Assembly: GCF_002575655.3 (NCBI RefSeq)
Contig: NC_053037.3
Span: 252,621,135 to 252,685,134, forward strand
Reading direction: 5' to 3'
Length of the DNA stretch: 64,000 bases
Origin: Aegilops tauschii subsp. strangulata
Taxonomy: Eukaryota; Streptophyta; Magnoliopsida; Poales; Poaceae
Below the pieces are notes generated by a model. That model saw only the letters and a program-made list of their open reading frames with translations, was not told the origin of the DNA and searched no databases. Shown here piece by piece: positions 10,145 through 21,162 of this stretch. The stretch's first letter is position 1. The number at the start of each line of letters is the position of its first letter. Both the position numbers and the translations under genes were made by a program.

Positions 10145-11937
10145 GTGTGCAGGTCACACAAGCAGAGCAAAATCAGAGGCATAATTTGTTCCATACAAAG
10201 GGAGTTGTGAAGGAACGTTCTGTTCGCGTCATCATAGATGGAGGGTGCTGTAACAACTTGGCTAGCATGGAGATGGTGGAGAAACTATCTCTCACCACAA
10301 GACCACATCCACATCCTTACTACATCCAATGGTTCAACAACAGCGGCAAGGTTAAGGTAACACGTACTGTTCGTGTGCATTTTAGTATCTCTACATATGC
10401 TGATTATGTTGATTGTGATGTGGTACCCATGCAAGCATGTTCCTTATTACTTGGTAGACCATGGCAATTTGATAAAAATTCAGTACACCATGGTAGAAAC
10501 AATCAGTATACTCTTGTTCATAAGAATAAAAATATTACTTTGCTTCCTATGACTCCTGATTCCATTTTGAAAGGTGACATTAATAGAGCTAATAAAGCAA
10601 AACAGGAGAAAAATAAGAGTGAAAATCAGATTGTGGCAAAAGAATTTGAGCAACAAATGAAACCTAATAATAAACCATCTAGTGTTGTTTCTGAAATTAA
10701 ATTGAAAAGTGCATGTTTACTTGCCACAAAAACTAATATTGATGAGCTAGATTTCAACAAATCTGTTTGCTATGCTTTTTTGTGCAAAGAGGCATTATTT
10801 TCATTCGAGGACGTGCCTTCCTCTTTGCCCCCTGCTGTCACTAACATTTTGCAGGAGTTCGCTGACGTCTTTCCACAAGACGTGCCACCGGGATTACCAC
10901 CTATTCGAGGGATTGACCATCAAATTGACTTAATTCCCGGTGCATCGCTACCCAACCGTGCACCATACCGTACCAATCCAGAGGAGACGAAGGAGATTAT
11001 GCGTCAAGTACAGGAGCTGCTCGACAAAGGTTATATACGCGAATCTCTTAGTGCTTGTGCTGTTCCTATTATACTTGTGCCTAAAAAGGATGGTACATCG
11101 CGTATGTGTGTTGATTGTAGAGGCATTAATAACATTACTATTCGTTATCGTCATCCTATTCCTAGGCTAGATGATATGCTTGATGAATTGAGTGGCTCTA
11201 CAATATTTTCCAAAGTTGATTTGCGTAGTGGATACCATCAAATTCGTATGAAACTGGGAGATGAATGGAAAACAGCATTTAAAACTAAGTTTGGTTTATA
11301 TGAGTGGTTAGTCATGCCTTTTGGGTTAACTAGTGCACCTAGTACTTTCATGAGACTAATGAACGAAGTTTTACGTGCTTTTATTGGACGATTTGTGGTA
11401 GTCTATTTTGATGATATACTGATTTATAGCAAATCTTTGGAAGAACATTCAGAACATTTACGTGCTGTTTTTATTGCTCTACGTGATGCACGTTTGTTTG
11501 GTAACCTTGGGAAGTGCACCTTTTGCACCGACCGAGTATCTTTTCTTGGCTATGTTGTTACTCCACAGGGAATTGAAGTTGATAAAGCCAAGATTGAAAC
11601 TATTGAGAGTTGGCCGCAGCCCAAAACGGTCACACAAGTGAGGACTTTCCTTGGCCTCGCTGGTTTCTATAGGCGTTTTGTGAGAGATTTCAGCACCATT
11701 GCTGCACCTCTCAACGAGCTTACAAAGAAGGATGTGCCTTTTGTTTGGGGTACCGCACAGGAAGAAGCCTTCACGGTATTGAAAGATAAGTTGACACATG
11801 CTCCTTTACTCCAACTTCCTGATTTTAATAAGACTTTTGAGCTTGAATGTGATGCTAGTGGAATTGGATTAGGAGGTGTGTTATTACAAGATGGTAAACC
11901 TGTTGCATACTTTTCTGAAAAAATTGAGTGGGCCTAG
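10141..11937 (+). pseudogene. pol: A1 pol, protease and reverse transcriptase part
   Basis: Continues gag in a shifted frame. The protease core is VIIDGGCCNNLAS (DGG in place of the usual DTG/DSG; the following Ser seen in other copies is Cys here). The RT domain has [46 protein letters not shown] and the catalytic YFDDILIY box at about 11404. The RNase H start [17 protein letters not shown] follows before an extra A near 11925 shifts the frame. The reaction would be copying element RNA to DNA in cytoplasmic particles. Frameshifts at both ends separate it from gag and from the rest of pol. Confidence 0.92.
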
Positions 11938-12330
11938 TCTGAATTATCCTACTTATGATAAAGAACTATATGCTCTTGTTCGGACTTTAGAAACATGGCA
12001 ACATTATTTATGGCCCAAAGAATTTGTTATACATTCTGATCATGAACCTTTGAAACATATTAAAAGTCAAGCTAAACTGAATCGTAGACATGCTAAATGG
12101 GTTGAATTCATTGAAACTTTCCCTTATGTCATTAAACACAAGAAGGGTAAAGAAAATGTTATTGCTGATGCATTGTCTCGCCGCTATACTATGCTGTCAC
12201 AACTTGACTTCAAAATATTTGGTTTGGAGACCATCAAAGATCAATATGTGCATGATGCTGATTTTAAAGATGTTCTGCAGAATTGTAAAGAAGGAAGAAC
12301 CTGGAACAAGTTTGTCGTTAATGAATGGAT
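11925..12330 (+). pseudogene. pol: A1 pol, RNase H remainder
   Basis: Carries [20 protein letters not shown], the [10 protein letters not shown] motif and [10 protein letters not shown] with the expected last catalytic Asp (12167-12169), which A2 and A4 lack. RNase H would remove the RNA strand during reverse transcription. An extra A near 12322 ends this frame and moves the integrase to the third frame. Confidence 0.88.
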
Positions 12331-13795
12331 TTGTGTTCCGTGCTAACAAGCTATGCATTCCAGCTAGCTCTCTTCGTCTTTTGTTGTTGCAGGAGGCGCA
12401 TGGAGGAGGATTAATGGGACACTTTGGCGTGAAGAAGACGGAGGACGTACTTGCTACACATTTCTTTTGGCCAAAGATGAGACGGGAAGTTGAGCGTTTT
12501 GTTGCTCGCTGCACTACATGTCAAAAAGCTAAGTCACGACTCAATCCTCATGGTTTATATATGCCTTTGCCTGTACCTAGTGTTCCTTGGGAGGATATAT
12601 CTATGGACTTTGTTTTAGGTTTACCTCGAACAAAGAAGGGGAGGGATAGCATAATTGTTGTCGTGGATAGATTCTCAAAAATGGCACACTTTATACCATG
12701 TCATAAAAGCGATGATGCTGTTAATGTTGCTGATTTGTTCTTCCGTGAAATTATTCGTTTGCATGGTGTGCCAAATACTATTGTTTCAGATCGTGATACT
12801 AAATTTCTTAGCCACTTTTGGAGATGTTTATGGGCTAAGTTGGGGACTAAACTGCTTTTTAGTACTACTTGTCACCCCCAAACCGATGGACAAACTGAAG
12901 TAGTCAATAGAACATTGTCTACTATGCTTAGGGCTGTTTTGAAGAATAATAAGAAAATGTGGGAAGAATGCTTGCCTCATATTGAGTTTGCTTATAATCG
13001 TTCATTGCATTCTACTACTAAGATGTGCCCTTTTGAAATTGTGTATGGTTTCCTACCTCGTGCACCTATTGATTTGTTGCCTCTTCCATCTTCGGAGAAG
13101 GTTAATTTTGATGCTAAACAACGTGCTGAATTGATCTTAAAAATGCATGAGTTAACTAAGGAAAACATTGAGCGTATGACTGCTAAATATAAACTTGCTG
13201 GAGATAAGGGTAGAAAACATGTTGTGTTTGCACCTGGAGATCTTGTTTGGTTACATTTGCGTAAGGATAGATTTCCTGATTTGCGCAAATCAAAGCTAAT
13301 GCCTGGTGCTGATGGTCCTTTTAAGGTGTTAGAGAAAATAAATGATAATGCATATAAACTTGAGCTGCCTGCAGATTTTGGGGTTAGTCCCACTTTTAAC
13401 ATTGCAGATTTGAAGCCTTATTTGGGTGAGGGAGATGAGCTTCCGTCGAGGACGACTTCATTTCAAGAAGGGGAGGATGATGATTACATCAATACCATTG
13501 TTAAACCCACAGCCCCTGCTGCTATACATACTGGACCAATTACTAGAGCTCGCGCACGCCAATTAAATTACCAGGTATTTTCGTTTCTTGGTAATGATTC
13601 TAATGTTCATGAGAATATGATGCTGCCTAAATTGGATACATTTGTTTTGCTTACAAATGAAGGGCCTAGCTTTGAGAAGGACGAACATTGGAGCAAGAAC
13701 AAGCATGGAGATGATGGCATGCGCATGGGGAACAAGAACGGAGTTACAAGTGATGATTTCAGGACGTTGAAGCATGGAGATGATGGCATACTTGA
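12331..13795 (+). pseudogene. pol: A1 pol, integrase and LTR-encoded tail
   Basis: Integrase zinc-binding part ([15 protein letters not shown], then [11 protein letters not shown]), core residues D (SMDFVLGLP), D (VSDRDTKF) and E ([11 protein letters not shown]), and the GPF/Y-type module ([22 protein letters not shown]). The frame crosses the polypurine tract into the 3' LTR and encodes the CR-type tail ([18 protein letters not shown]) until a deletion near 13790. Integrase would join element DNA to the chromosome. In the CRM clade the CR tail is thought to help direct insertion to centromeric chromatin. It is cut off from the upstream domains by a frameshift. Confidence 0.9.
13465..13477 (+). 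promoter_or_regulatory. Polypurine tract of A1
   Basis: AAGAAGGGGAGGA directly before the 3' LTR start, identical in A4 (before 59851) and A5 (before 62128), and in reverse in A2 (28659-28671). It primes plus-strand DNA and lies inside the coding frame. Confidence 0.9.
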
Positions 13796-14285
13796 GTATA
13801 GGCTGTTTTTAGAGTCCGTATGTGTGGGGAAACAAGAGATAGGGTTGGTTTCGGACCCCTTCCCCAAGGGCCACGAAATTCCCCCCTCTTCCTCCATATA
13901 TACAGCCCTTAGGGCGTCGTTTAGACTTTGGGTTTTGTTTAGATTAAAAGTTCGCCATAGCTGCAACTTCGCGTACTTCGTTTGTGTTCAACGACCAGAC
14001 AAAGGCGTCACAGAACCCCACCTTGATCAATAAAGCTTTCATCTTATATTCGCAATATCCAGATTGCAATCTCAGTTTCTTGCTTGTTCTTCGTTTGCTC
14101 GCAGGAAACAGACCCTCGTGGTCAGGTTGATCGTGCTCCGGCGTGGTCAATAACCTCTCGGAGTTGGTTTAGCGATTGCTAAGGCGCGACGTCATCGCAC
14201 GTTCGTTGTCGGATCGTCAAAGTCGACTTCCACCAAAGCGATATCCATCATCTCATCGAAAGACGGGACACCTTTGCCTCTATCA
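13478..14285 (+). repeat. A1 3' LTR with deletion and filler
   Basis: 808 bp, about 108 bp shorter than the 5' LTR. At 13770-13789 a 20-base copy of 13701-13720 replaces the segment present at about 6888-7012 of the 5' LTR. TATA, AATAAA and the CTATCA end are kept. Confidence 0.92.
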
Positions 14286-14290
14286 GCAGC

Positions 14291-14895
14291 AGCCCAGACG
14301 CCCAAGCCTACAGGGCCCGGACATCCGGCGTCCAGCCCGGAAATCCGGCCAAAAGCCCGGACATCCGGCGCCACGCTACAGAACATCCAGAAGTTTTCCC
14401 CTCCAGCCCGGACATCCGGCCCGTCGCCCGGATATCCGGCCACCCCTGTCTGCGCACAGTTAGGGCCGAGGCCTGTGTACCCCTTCGACCCCCTAGACTA
14501 TATATACTCCTTCTCCTCCATCTTTCTAGGGTTAGCATTGGTTTAGCTCATATGTGAGATAGAGCATTGCTCATCCATACGGATCTCCTCCTCGAGAGAG
14601 ACTGCGGCCCCTCTTCGGAGACGATCCACGTTGGATTCAAGACCCCCTCTTGGGTGGCCCCCATCAAGACCTCCTCATGGAGAAGAACCGGTTTCCCTTT
14701 GTATCGTCCTTTGTTGATCGTGGATCGTGTACCTCCCTTTGTATTCTTGGATCTAGCGCATGTGTAATCGAATCTTGTTGGTTTGAGTGATTCTCTTGTG
14801 TTTCCCCTCGTGTTTTCCCTCGTGTTCTTCGTGTTCTTAGTTGGGATCCGCTCCTTTCGTGAAAGATCGGCCATCTAGGGTTCCACCCTACATCA
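14291..14895 (+). repeat. C2 5' LTR, second part
   Basis: Resumes after A1. It has five copies of the C palindrome (14315-14442; one arm is changed to GGAAATCC and one centre to TA). A TATA motif lies at 14498-14507, and the LTR ends CCCTACATCA just before the primer site. With 6250-6594 the full LTR is about 950 bp. Confidence 0.85.
14315..14442 (+). repeat. C-type palindrome array in the C2 LTR
   Basis: Copies start at about 14315, 14336, 14356, 14407 and 14426, each CCCGGACATCCGG or a one-base variant. Five-base arms CCGGA/TCCGG flank a 2-base centre. They lie within U3, upstream of the TATA motif. Confidence 0.9.
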
Positions 14896-14898
14896 TCT

Positions 14899-14912
14899 TG
14901 GTATCATGAGCC
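14899..14912 (+). promoter_or_regulatory. Primer-binding site of C2
   Basis: TGGTATCATGAGCC, three bases after the LTR end. It matches the initiator tRNA-Met site with one extra base. The D elements have the same variant (minus strand, about 39553-39566 and 45888-45901). Confidence 0.8.
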
Positions 14913-16427
14913 ACGTTGATCACGATTTCGGAGCCCCCTCTCTTTGTTTTCTAGCTTGATTTTGTTGCTTTTCGTCCTAACCGAAAATTGCCCAACAAAA
15001 ATAGCCCCAATTTTTTTTTGTGATTTGTTCGTGTGATGAAGTTTTGTTGGATTTGATCCGCGGATTTTGTGTGTTGCAGGTAGATCTAGCTTTTCCCCAT
15101 CTTTTCCCCAATTTCCATCCACAAAAGCTTCCGAATTTTGCCCCGGATTTGACCTCTCCACGCGGTGTTCATCCACGGATCCCGAGCCCGGACATCCGGC
15201 CCGACCAGCCCGGCCCGGACATCCGGCCATCAGCCCGGACATCCGGCCCCTGACAGCATCAACTCCATCCTCCACTACGTTTACCGCCTAACTTTCATCC
15301 AATTTTGTTCCGGAGCCCACATACACTTCCGCATACCACCACCACTTCCGCATAGCACCACCATAGCCTTTCCCGTTACCAACTCCGACAATTTTGACCC
15401 GTTTTGTTTTGAGAATTTGAGTTGTGGTTTCCATGTCCTATTGTGTTTCGGCTATCTAGGTACGGTTCGGCGTCAACATCACCACCGCTCATCTTCGCTA
15501 AGGACTACTACGAACGGCTACATTACTTTGGTATCACTTTCACCTTCATATCATCTTGGTATCGTGATATTATCATACTATCTTGCATTTGCATTGATAA
15601 CCCCATAGCCTTACTTTTGCGTAGCTTACCCATCGAGACTAGCCTTTGAGTATTGCCGGCAACGTGACTTGTGCACATTAGTGTTCATACTTCACATAGC
15701 ATACATACCATCATTAAGTTGCATATCTTGGTATCATCTCTTGTGTCACAAAAGTTGTCTTCGCATACACAATTGCTATCTTGGTTCGTGAAGCATTGCA
15801 TGAGAAAAGAGCTCAAACAACAAAGAACCAAACAAGCTTTTAAGCAAAAGGGAACGATAAGCAAAGAGCTTATAAGCAAGAACCATAGCATCATACAACA
15901 TTAAGATTGTCATACTCGGTCATCTTGGATCAAAGCATAGAAACATCATACATATAGCATACTTGGGATAGAAGTCGTTGCATTTTTGCTTAGTAGGTTG
16001 TGCACAAGTTCGTATCCGCCTATTGTGCAATCGTGCTAGCGTCTCTCTAGTGTTGTGCAACAAGAGCATCTTGGTGGATTCCACATTTTGGCTCACCCTT
16101 GGTTGCCCAACCCCACTTATCTATTTGCGTGTGTGTTTCCGTGTACCATATCTTGCTATTGGTCTACTTGTTGCATTTGCAAATTTGTGAATCTTTTCCA
16201 ACATTATTGAGTCTCACTTACAATTGCATCAAATTTTGTGCCACCATCCTAACCAAGCTCCACCATAAGCTTTTACTTGTGTAGGTGTGAGAACCGACAA
16301 GAAACGGTACCAATTGTGTTATTCCCTTGATACACATTGGAGTGATCTTTGATCCATTTTCAACATCGGTCAAGGTACATTTGGTATTGGTTCTTCTCTT
16401 TCTCCCACTCACATATCTTTGTTTGAA
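14913..16427 (+). other. C2 leader (5' UTR)
   Basis: About 1.5 kb without a supported gene. Three C palindromes lie at 15187-15249, followed by AT-rich leader homologous to C1 (5000-6240). It resembles the D leader near the primer site (TTTTGTTGGATTTGATCC shared). Short frames here do not match between copies. Confidence 0.75.
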
Positions 16428-18464
16428 ATGATGGATAGGCCAAGTACTTCTACCAACCCACTCTTCTTGGAGCAAGACGACGACATGTCATCCTACGTCA
16501 CCAAGACTCAACTATTTGGTGCACACCGAGCTTTGCATCAAGAACAACTTGCTTTGGGCGATCACATCGACAACCTCGCCACCGATCTACGACTATCTGA
16601 GCAACGTACAAGAGACTACTTCGACACATCCATGAGTTCCCTCAAAGAAGATATCCGAACCATGATGGTCCGCTCTTCTACAACTTCGTCCTCGTCAAGA
16701 CGGAGCCGCTCAAGTCGACACTACGACGACACCATCTCCGGTTCAAGTACACCGACATCGAACACTCTTCGTCGTGCCGCGCGTCAAGACCGTCAAGCTA
16801 ACCGCAATCCTCTACAGGACACCGACTCTCAAGAGCATCGACATCATCACAACCAAGCTGCTTTCGCACAAGCACAAGAACGGCAACGCCAACGACAACA
16901 AGAACAAGAGGAGCGAGTGCAACAACATCAAGATGCACAAGACGCCGAGGCGCAACGTCAAGAACGACAACTACGTGAAGCTCAAGCACTTGAGGCGCAA
17001 CGTGCTCTTCAAGACTCAAGTTGTGCCGTAGCCAATCTAGGCCGACAAGCTCGACTACATCAAGAAGCACTACGCGACGAAGCTCAAGAAAGGATTTACC
17101 AAGCACGTGTGCATCGTCAAGCCCCTCGTCAAGATCGACAAGCTCCTCGTCAAGATAGACCAGTTTCTCCTCTAGCGAGACAAGAACGTCAAGTCCATAG
17201 AGAGCAAGAAGACAATGGACCCCCTCCTCGCCAAGAGCAACATGAGATCGACAACCCTCCTCGCCAAGAGCAACATGAGGAAGACAACCCTCCTCGCCAA
17301 GCACAACATGAGATTGTCAATCCTCAACGACATGGGCGTCATCATCCCCGACCCCAACACAATGAAGAGCAACGATATGGCAAGCTAAAGTTCACCATGC
17401 CCAAGTTTACCGGAAGCAATGACCCCGAAGAGTACATATCATGGGCATTGAAGGTTGACAAAATCTTCCGCTTGCACAACTACGAAGAAGAGAAGAAGAT
17501 CGCAATGGCATCCCTCGAATTCCAAGACTACGTCCTCATTTGGTGGGAACAAGTCATTGAGCGCCATGCGGCAAGAGGTGAACCACCCATCACCACTTGG
17601 GCACAAATGAAGGATGTCATGAGAGCACGATTCGTGCCAAACTACTACAACCGCGACCTCTTCAAGAAACTCCAACAACTCAAGCAAGGAACCAAGAGCG
17701 TTGAAGAGTACTACAAGGAAATGGAGATTGCCATGATACGAGCCAATGTCAAAGAAGATGATGAGCAAACTATGGCACGTTTCTTGAATGGACTCAATCA
17801 CCCTATCAAGAAGATTGCCGACTTCCAACCATACTCGAACCTCATCGAGCTATTGCATCAAGCTACCAAAGCGGAACGGCAAGTACAAGACGACTTCAAG
17901 TATGCCAAGTTCTCATCCAAGTACTATGGCCTCTCCAACAATCAAGCTTCGACGACTCCCACCACGAGTAATGGCGACAAGTCAAGTTACAAGAAAGCTT
18001 CGACAAGCTCAAGTCGTCCTCCTACTACAAGCAACTTCAAGCCGAAAGCTTCATCATCATCTACTCCAACCGATGAGACCATCAAGACAAGTTCCATCAA
18101 ATGTTTCACATGCGGAGGCCGAGGCCACAAGTCCTTCGAGTGCACAAACAAGCGCACCATGATCCTCAACGACGACGGCACCTACGACTCCATGAGTGAA
18201 GGAGAAATGGAAGCTCTTGAGCAAGTGGCCATGCACCGACAAGTGAACAATGAAGAAGAAGATGATCACATCTTTTGTGACGAAGACTCAAGTCCCGCTC
18301 TTGTTGTCTCCAAGGTCTTGACACTTCAACATCAACAAGACGAAGATCAAAGATGCCATATCTTCCACACAAAGGCCGGCATCAATGGACGGTCCGTCAA
18401 GGTCATCATCGATGGAGGGAGTTGCCATAACTTGGCAAGTGAAGAACTATGCTCCAAACTCTAA
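16428..18464 (+). pseudogene. gag: C2 gag-protease, ends at a nonsense codon
   Basis: ATGs at 16428 and 16431 (MMDRPSTSTNPLFLEQDDD). The first 330 or so residues are Gln/Arg/Glu-rich, likely helical or coiled (AQERQRQRQQEQEERVQQHQ), with repeats of the type PPRQEQHE. The gag domain follows (MPKFTGSNDPEEYISWALKV; ARFVPNYYNRDLFKKLQ), then the zinc knuckle CFTCGGRGHKSFEC and the protease core [13 protein letters not shown]. It stops at TAA (18462-18464), where C1 has CAA. The same frame continues beyond, so this is one C-to-T change in a gag-pol frame. The long charged N-terminal part is absent from A-family Gag. Confidence 0.88.
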
Positions 18465-19251
18465 TTGGTCAAGATGAAGCACCCGCACCCCTACAAGGTT
18501 CAATGGCTAAGCGACACCGGCACCATACAAGTCGTGCAGAGAGTACAAGTCTCTTTCAAGATCGGCGCCTATGAAGACACTTTGGAGTGTGATGTCCTTC
18601 CGATGACCGTGTGCCACCTCCTTCTTGGACGGCCATGGCAATTTGACCGAGGTGTCATTCACAATGGGCGTACAAATCACTATAGCTTCAAGATGAAAGG
18701 GAAAGAGCTTGTGCTACGTCCTATGTCTCCAAGCCAAGTGCTCGCCGACAAGCAAAACACCCATCGTGGAGAGAATAGTGAGAGAGTGAACCACCAAAAA
18801 GAGAGTGAGCGCCACAAGCCCAAATTGAGTGCCTCCACGACGAGCGACAAGAAAAACTTAGTCCTATTTGCCACCAAACGTGAGATGAGAGAAGTGTGTG
18901 AGAACCCATCAAGTCTCCTACACTATGTCCTATTGTGCAAGGATGAGGCACCAAAAACTAACAACTCTCACGATCTACCTTTGGTGTTATCTTCTTTATT
19001 GCAGGAATTCCAAGATGTTTTCCCCGATGAGCTACCTCCGGGTCTACCTCCACTATGAGGCATTGAGCACCGAATTGATCTCATCCCCGGAGCGCCGCTT
19101 CCAAACAAAGCGCCCTACCACGTCAACCCCGAAGAAACCAAAGAAATTCAAAGGCAAGTAAAGCATCTCATAGACCATGGACATGTGCGTGAAAGTTTGA
19201 GTCCTTGTGCCATACCGGTCATTCTTGTGCCAAAACGAGACGGTAGCTTTC
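18465..19251 (+). pseudogene. pol: C2 pol: end of protease and start of RT, truncated
   Basis: Same frame as gag after the stop. It holds the protease flank ([21 protein letters not shown]), a linker, then FPDELPPGLPPL, an in-frame TGA (19056-19058, CGA expected), then RIDLIPGAPLPNKAPYHVNP and SPCAIPVILVPKRDGS, the RT N-terminus. It breaks off before the catalytic motifs and joins D leader sequence at about 19251. That RT follows protease shows C was a pol-bearing family. Confidence 0.88.
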
Positions 19252-19754
19252 GCAACGTCAAAATCGGACTCCGGGAGCAAAAGTTATGGCCGAAACGGTT
19301 TTCGTCGGTGAGCTGAAACTGGGAGGTGCGGGTGCCCGAGGGTGGAAGGTGCGGGTACCCGGGGTGGTCCGAGGCAAACAGCCCGGGGGTGCGGGTGCCC
19401 GGGGTTTGGGGTGCGGGCACCCGGGGTGGTCAGCGGGGGTGGGCGGGGGGGGGGGTGGTCCGGGAGCCCGGGGGTGTCGGATTTGGGCGGAAATTCGTGG
19501 GGAAGTGGAAGAAATTGGTGGATTTCGTGCAGGGAAAGGGGGAGATGGAACGGGGAAGGCTAGATCCACTCGAAACCAAGCAAATCCATGGATCAAATCC
19601 AACAAAACCTCATCAAACCAACAAATCACAAAAAAAAATTGGGGCTATTTTTGGTGGGGAATTTTCGAAATTGGGGAAGAACACAACAAAACAAGGCTAG
19701 AAAACGGTGGGGGAGACTCCAAATTCGTGATAAACGTGGCTCATGATAACAAGA
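19252..19754 (-). mobile_element. D0: leader fragment of a truncated D element
   Basis: Minus-strand D leader next to the primer site, matching 39004-39569 and 45373-45904. It contains a palindrome array (about 19325-19485) with a G-rich run at 19437-19456. Its gag side is lost at the C2 junction. The LTR to its right (19755-25511) would be its 5' LTR and is also the 3' LTR of D1, making this a third, partial unit of the D array. Its primer site has AAC for ACC (about 19738-19751). Confidence 0.82.
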
Positions 19755-20180
19755 TGTTGTAAGGTGGAACCCTAAGTGAAGATCTTTCACGAATTGGAGG
19801 GGAATCGACAAGAACAAGATCAACACAAGAGAGAAAACAAGAGGAACACTCAAGAACAAGTCCAATCACACATCCACTAGACCAACAACCACACAAGATC
19901 CACATGGTACATGAACAATCAAAGGGAAACAATATACATGGTAGAGTTCATCCCAAATCCTATGAAGGAGATGAGTTCTCCAATGGAGGTCTTGTACTCC
20001 AATGGAGTCTTCTCTCTCAAGAGGAATCCCACAAGGGGAGGTACATGAGCTAAGCTCTATGATTTGTGTCTATTCTTAGCTATCCTCCAAATGAGCTAGG
20101 GGAAGAGTATATAAAGGCTAGGGACGAATTAGGGAGAGAGAGGGATACAAAGGTCGAAAATGACCCTAATGCACGCAGGC

Positions 20181-21162
20181 TGATAGAGGCGAGGGTGTCC
20201 CGATCTTTCGATGAGATGATAACTATCGATTTGATGGAGACGACTTTGACGATCCGACTACAAACGTGCACGACGTTGCGCCTTATCAATCGCTAAACCA
20301 ATCTCCTGAGGTTACTGACGATGCCGGAAGCACGATCAGCCTGACCACGAAGGTCTATTCCTGCAAGCAATCGAAGAACGAGCAAGAATATGATAATGCA
20401 ATCTGAATATTGCGAATATATATGAAGTATTGATAGTGGTGGGGATCCGTAAGCGGTCTTGGTCTGGTCGTTGGACACAAACGAAGTACACGAAGTTGCA
20501 ATGGCTAACTTTTAACTAAACAAATCCCCAGGAAAAAGCTACTAGATGGATCTACTTATATAGGAGCAAGGGGTGGCGGCCAAGGAGGTGGGAGGACGTC
20601 CCAAGGCAGCCTAAAACCAACCCTAGGTCGTACAAGGCTCATGGGCCCAAGTGGAGGTGATGCAACACCTTTGGACTTGTAGTTTGACTCGGATTCTGGT
20701 GCAACGTCAGATTGTTTCGACCATAACTCAATGCTCCGGACGAATTTAAAGGTGAATCCAATTGGGTTGGAAAGAGCACGAAATCTAGTTTCCAACAAAA
20801 AAAGAATCACCCAATTCGGAGTCCGTATGAAAAAGTTGTTGGCGTTTTGAGTCAGGTATGTCTGTGCAGTCAGAATCTGAATCCAGAACGTGAGAGACTT
20901 GGACTCTTTCTTCTCTTGGCCCAAAAGTGATGTGAGAGGACTTTTTGAACAGAACCTAAACTTCTCCTTTTCCCCTATCTTCATATGTGGATTGTACAAA
21001 TGTCCCATACACCTGCAATTAGACAAAACACAAAAGTGTGTGAAGTATTTTTGTTCTGGATAACATAAATAGATTATTGAATAGTTTGCACTAGAAATCA
21101 CCTGACAAATATGCATGTATGCAATATTTTTGGTCGTATCCAAGGTAATCATGTCCTCATCA
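20181..21162 (-). repeat. B1 3' LTR
   Basis: 982 bp. R-U5 (left part) is clearly diverged from A, while the ends match A. The U3 has the same TATA as E1 (TATATAGGAG read on plus, about 20558). Unlike the A, C and D LTRs, its U3 start shows no CR-type tail in the open frame. Confidence 0.92.

Larger units (their letters stand above)
6595..14285 (+). mobile_element. A1: full-length family A (CRM-like) retrotransposon
   Basis: 7,691 bp between matching 5-bp target duplications GCAGC (6590-6594 and 14286-14290), inserted in the C2 LTR. It has a 5' LTR (6595-7510), primer site, leader, gag, pol, polypurine tract (13465-13477) and 3' LTR (13478-14285). The LTRs differ at about 7 shared positions by eye, so it is young. 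The coding region nevertheless holds one nonsense change and three frameshifts. The 3' LTR has a deletion with filler. Confidence 0.95.
6250..19251 (+). mobile_element. C2: C-family element, interrupted by A1 and 3'-truncated
   Basis: The 5' LTR is split by A1 (6250-6594 and 14291-14895), followed by primer site, leader (to 16427), gag, protease and the first part of RT. The sequence breaks at about 19251, within RT at PVILVPKRDGS, and continues as a D-family leader. C2 sits in the leader of C1, in the opposite orientation. The rest of RT, RNase H, integrase and the 3' LTR are missing, so no target-site pair can be checked. Confidence 0.85.

Noticed and set aside
19252..19754. D0 leader as the missing 5' end of C1
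   Set aside because: C1 would need only about 270 more bases to its primer site and carries the C-type palindrome; D0 holds 500 bases with the D-type array.
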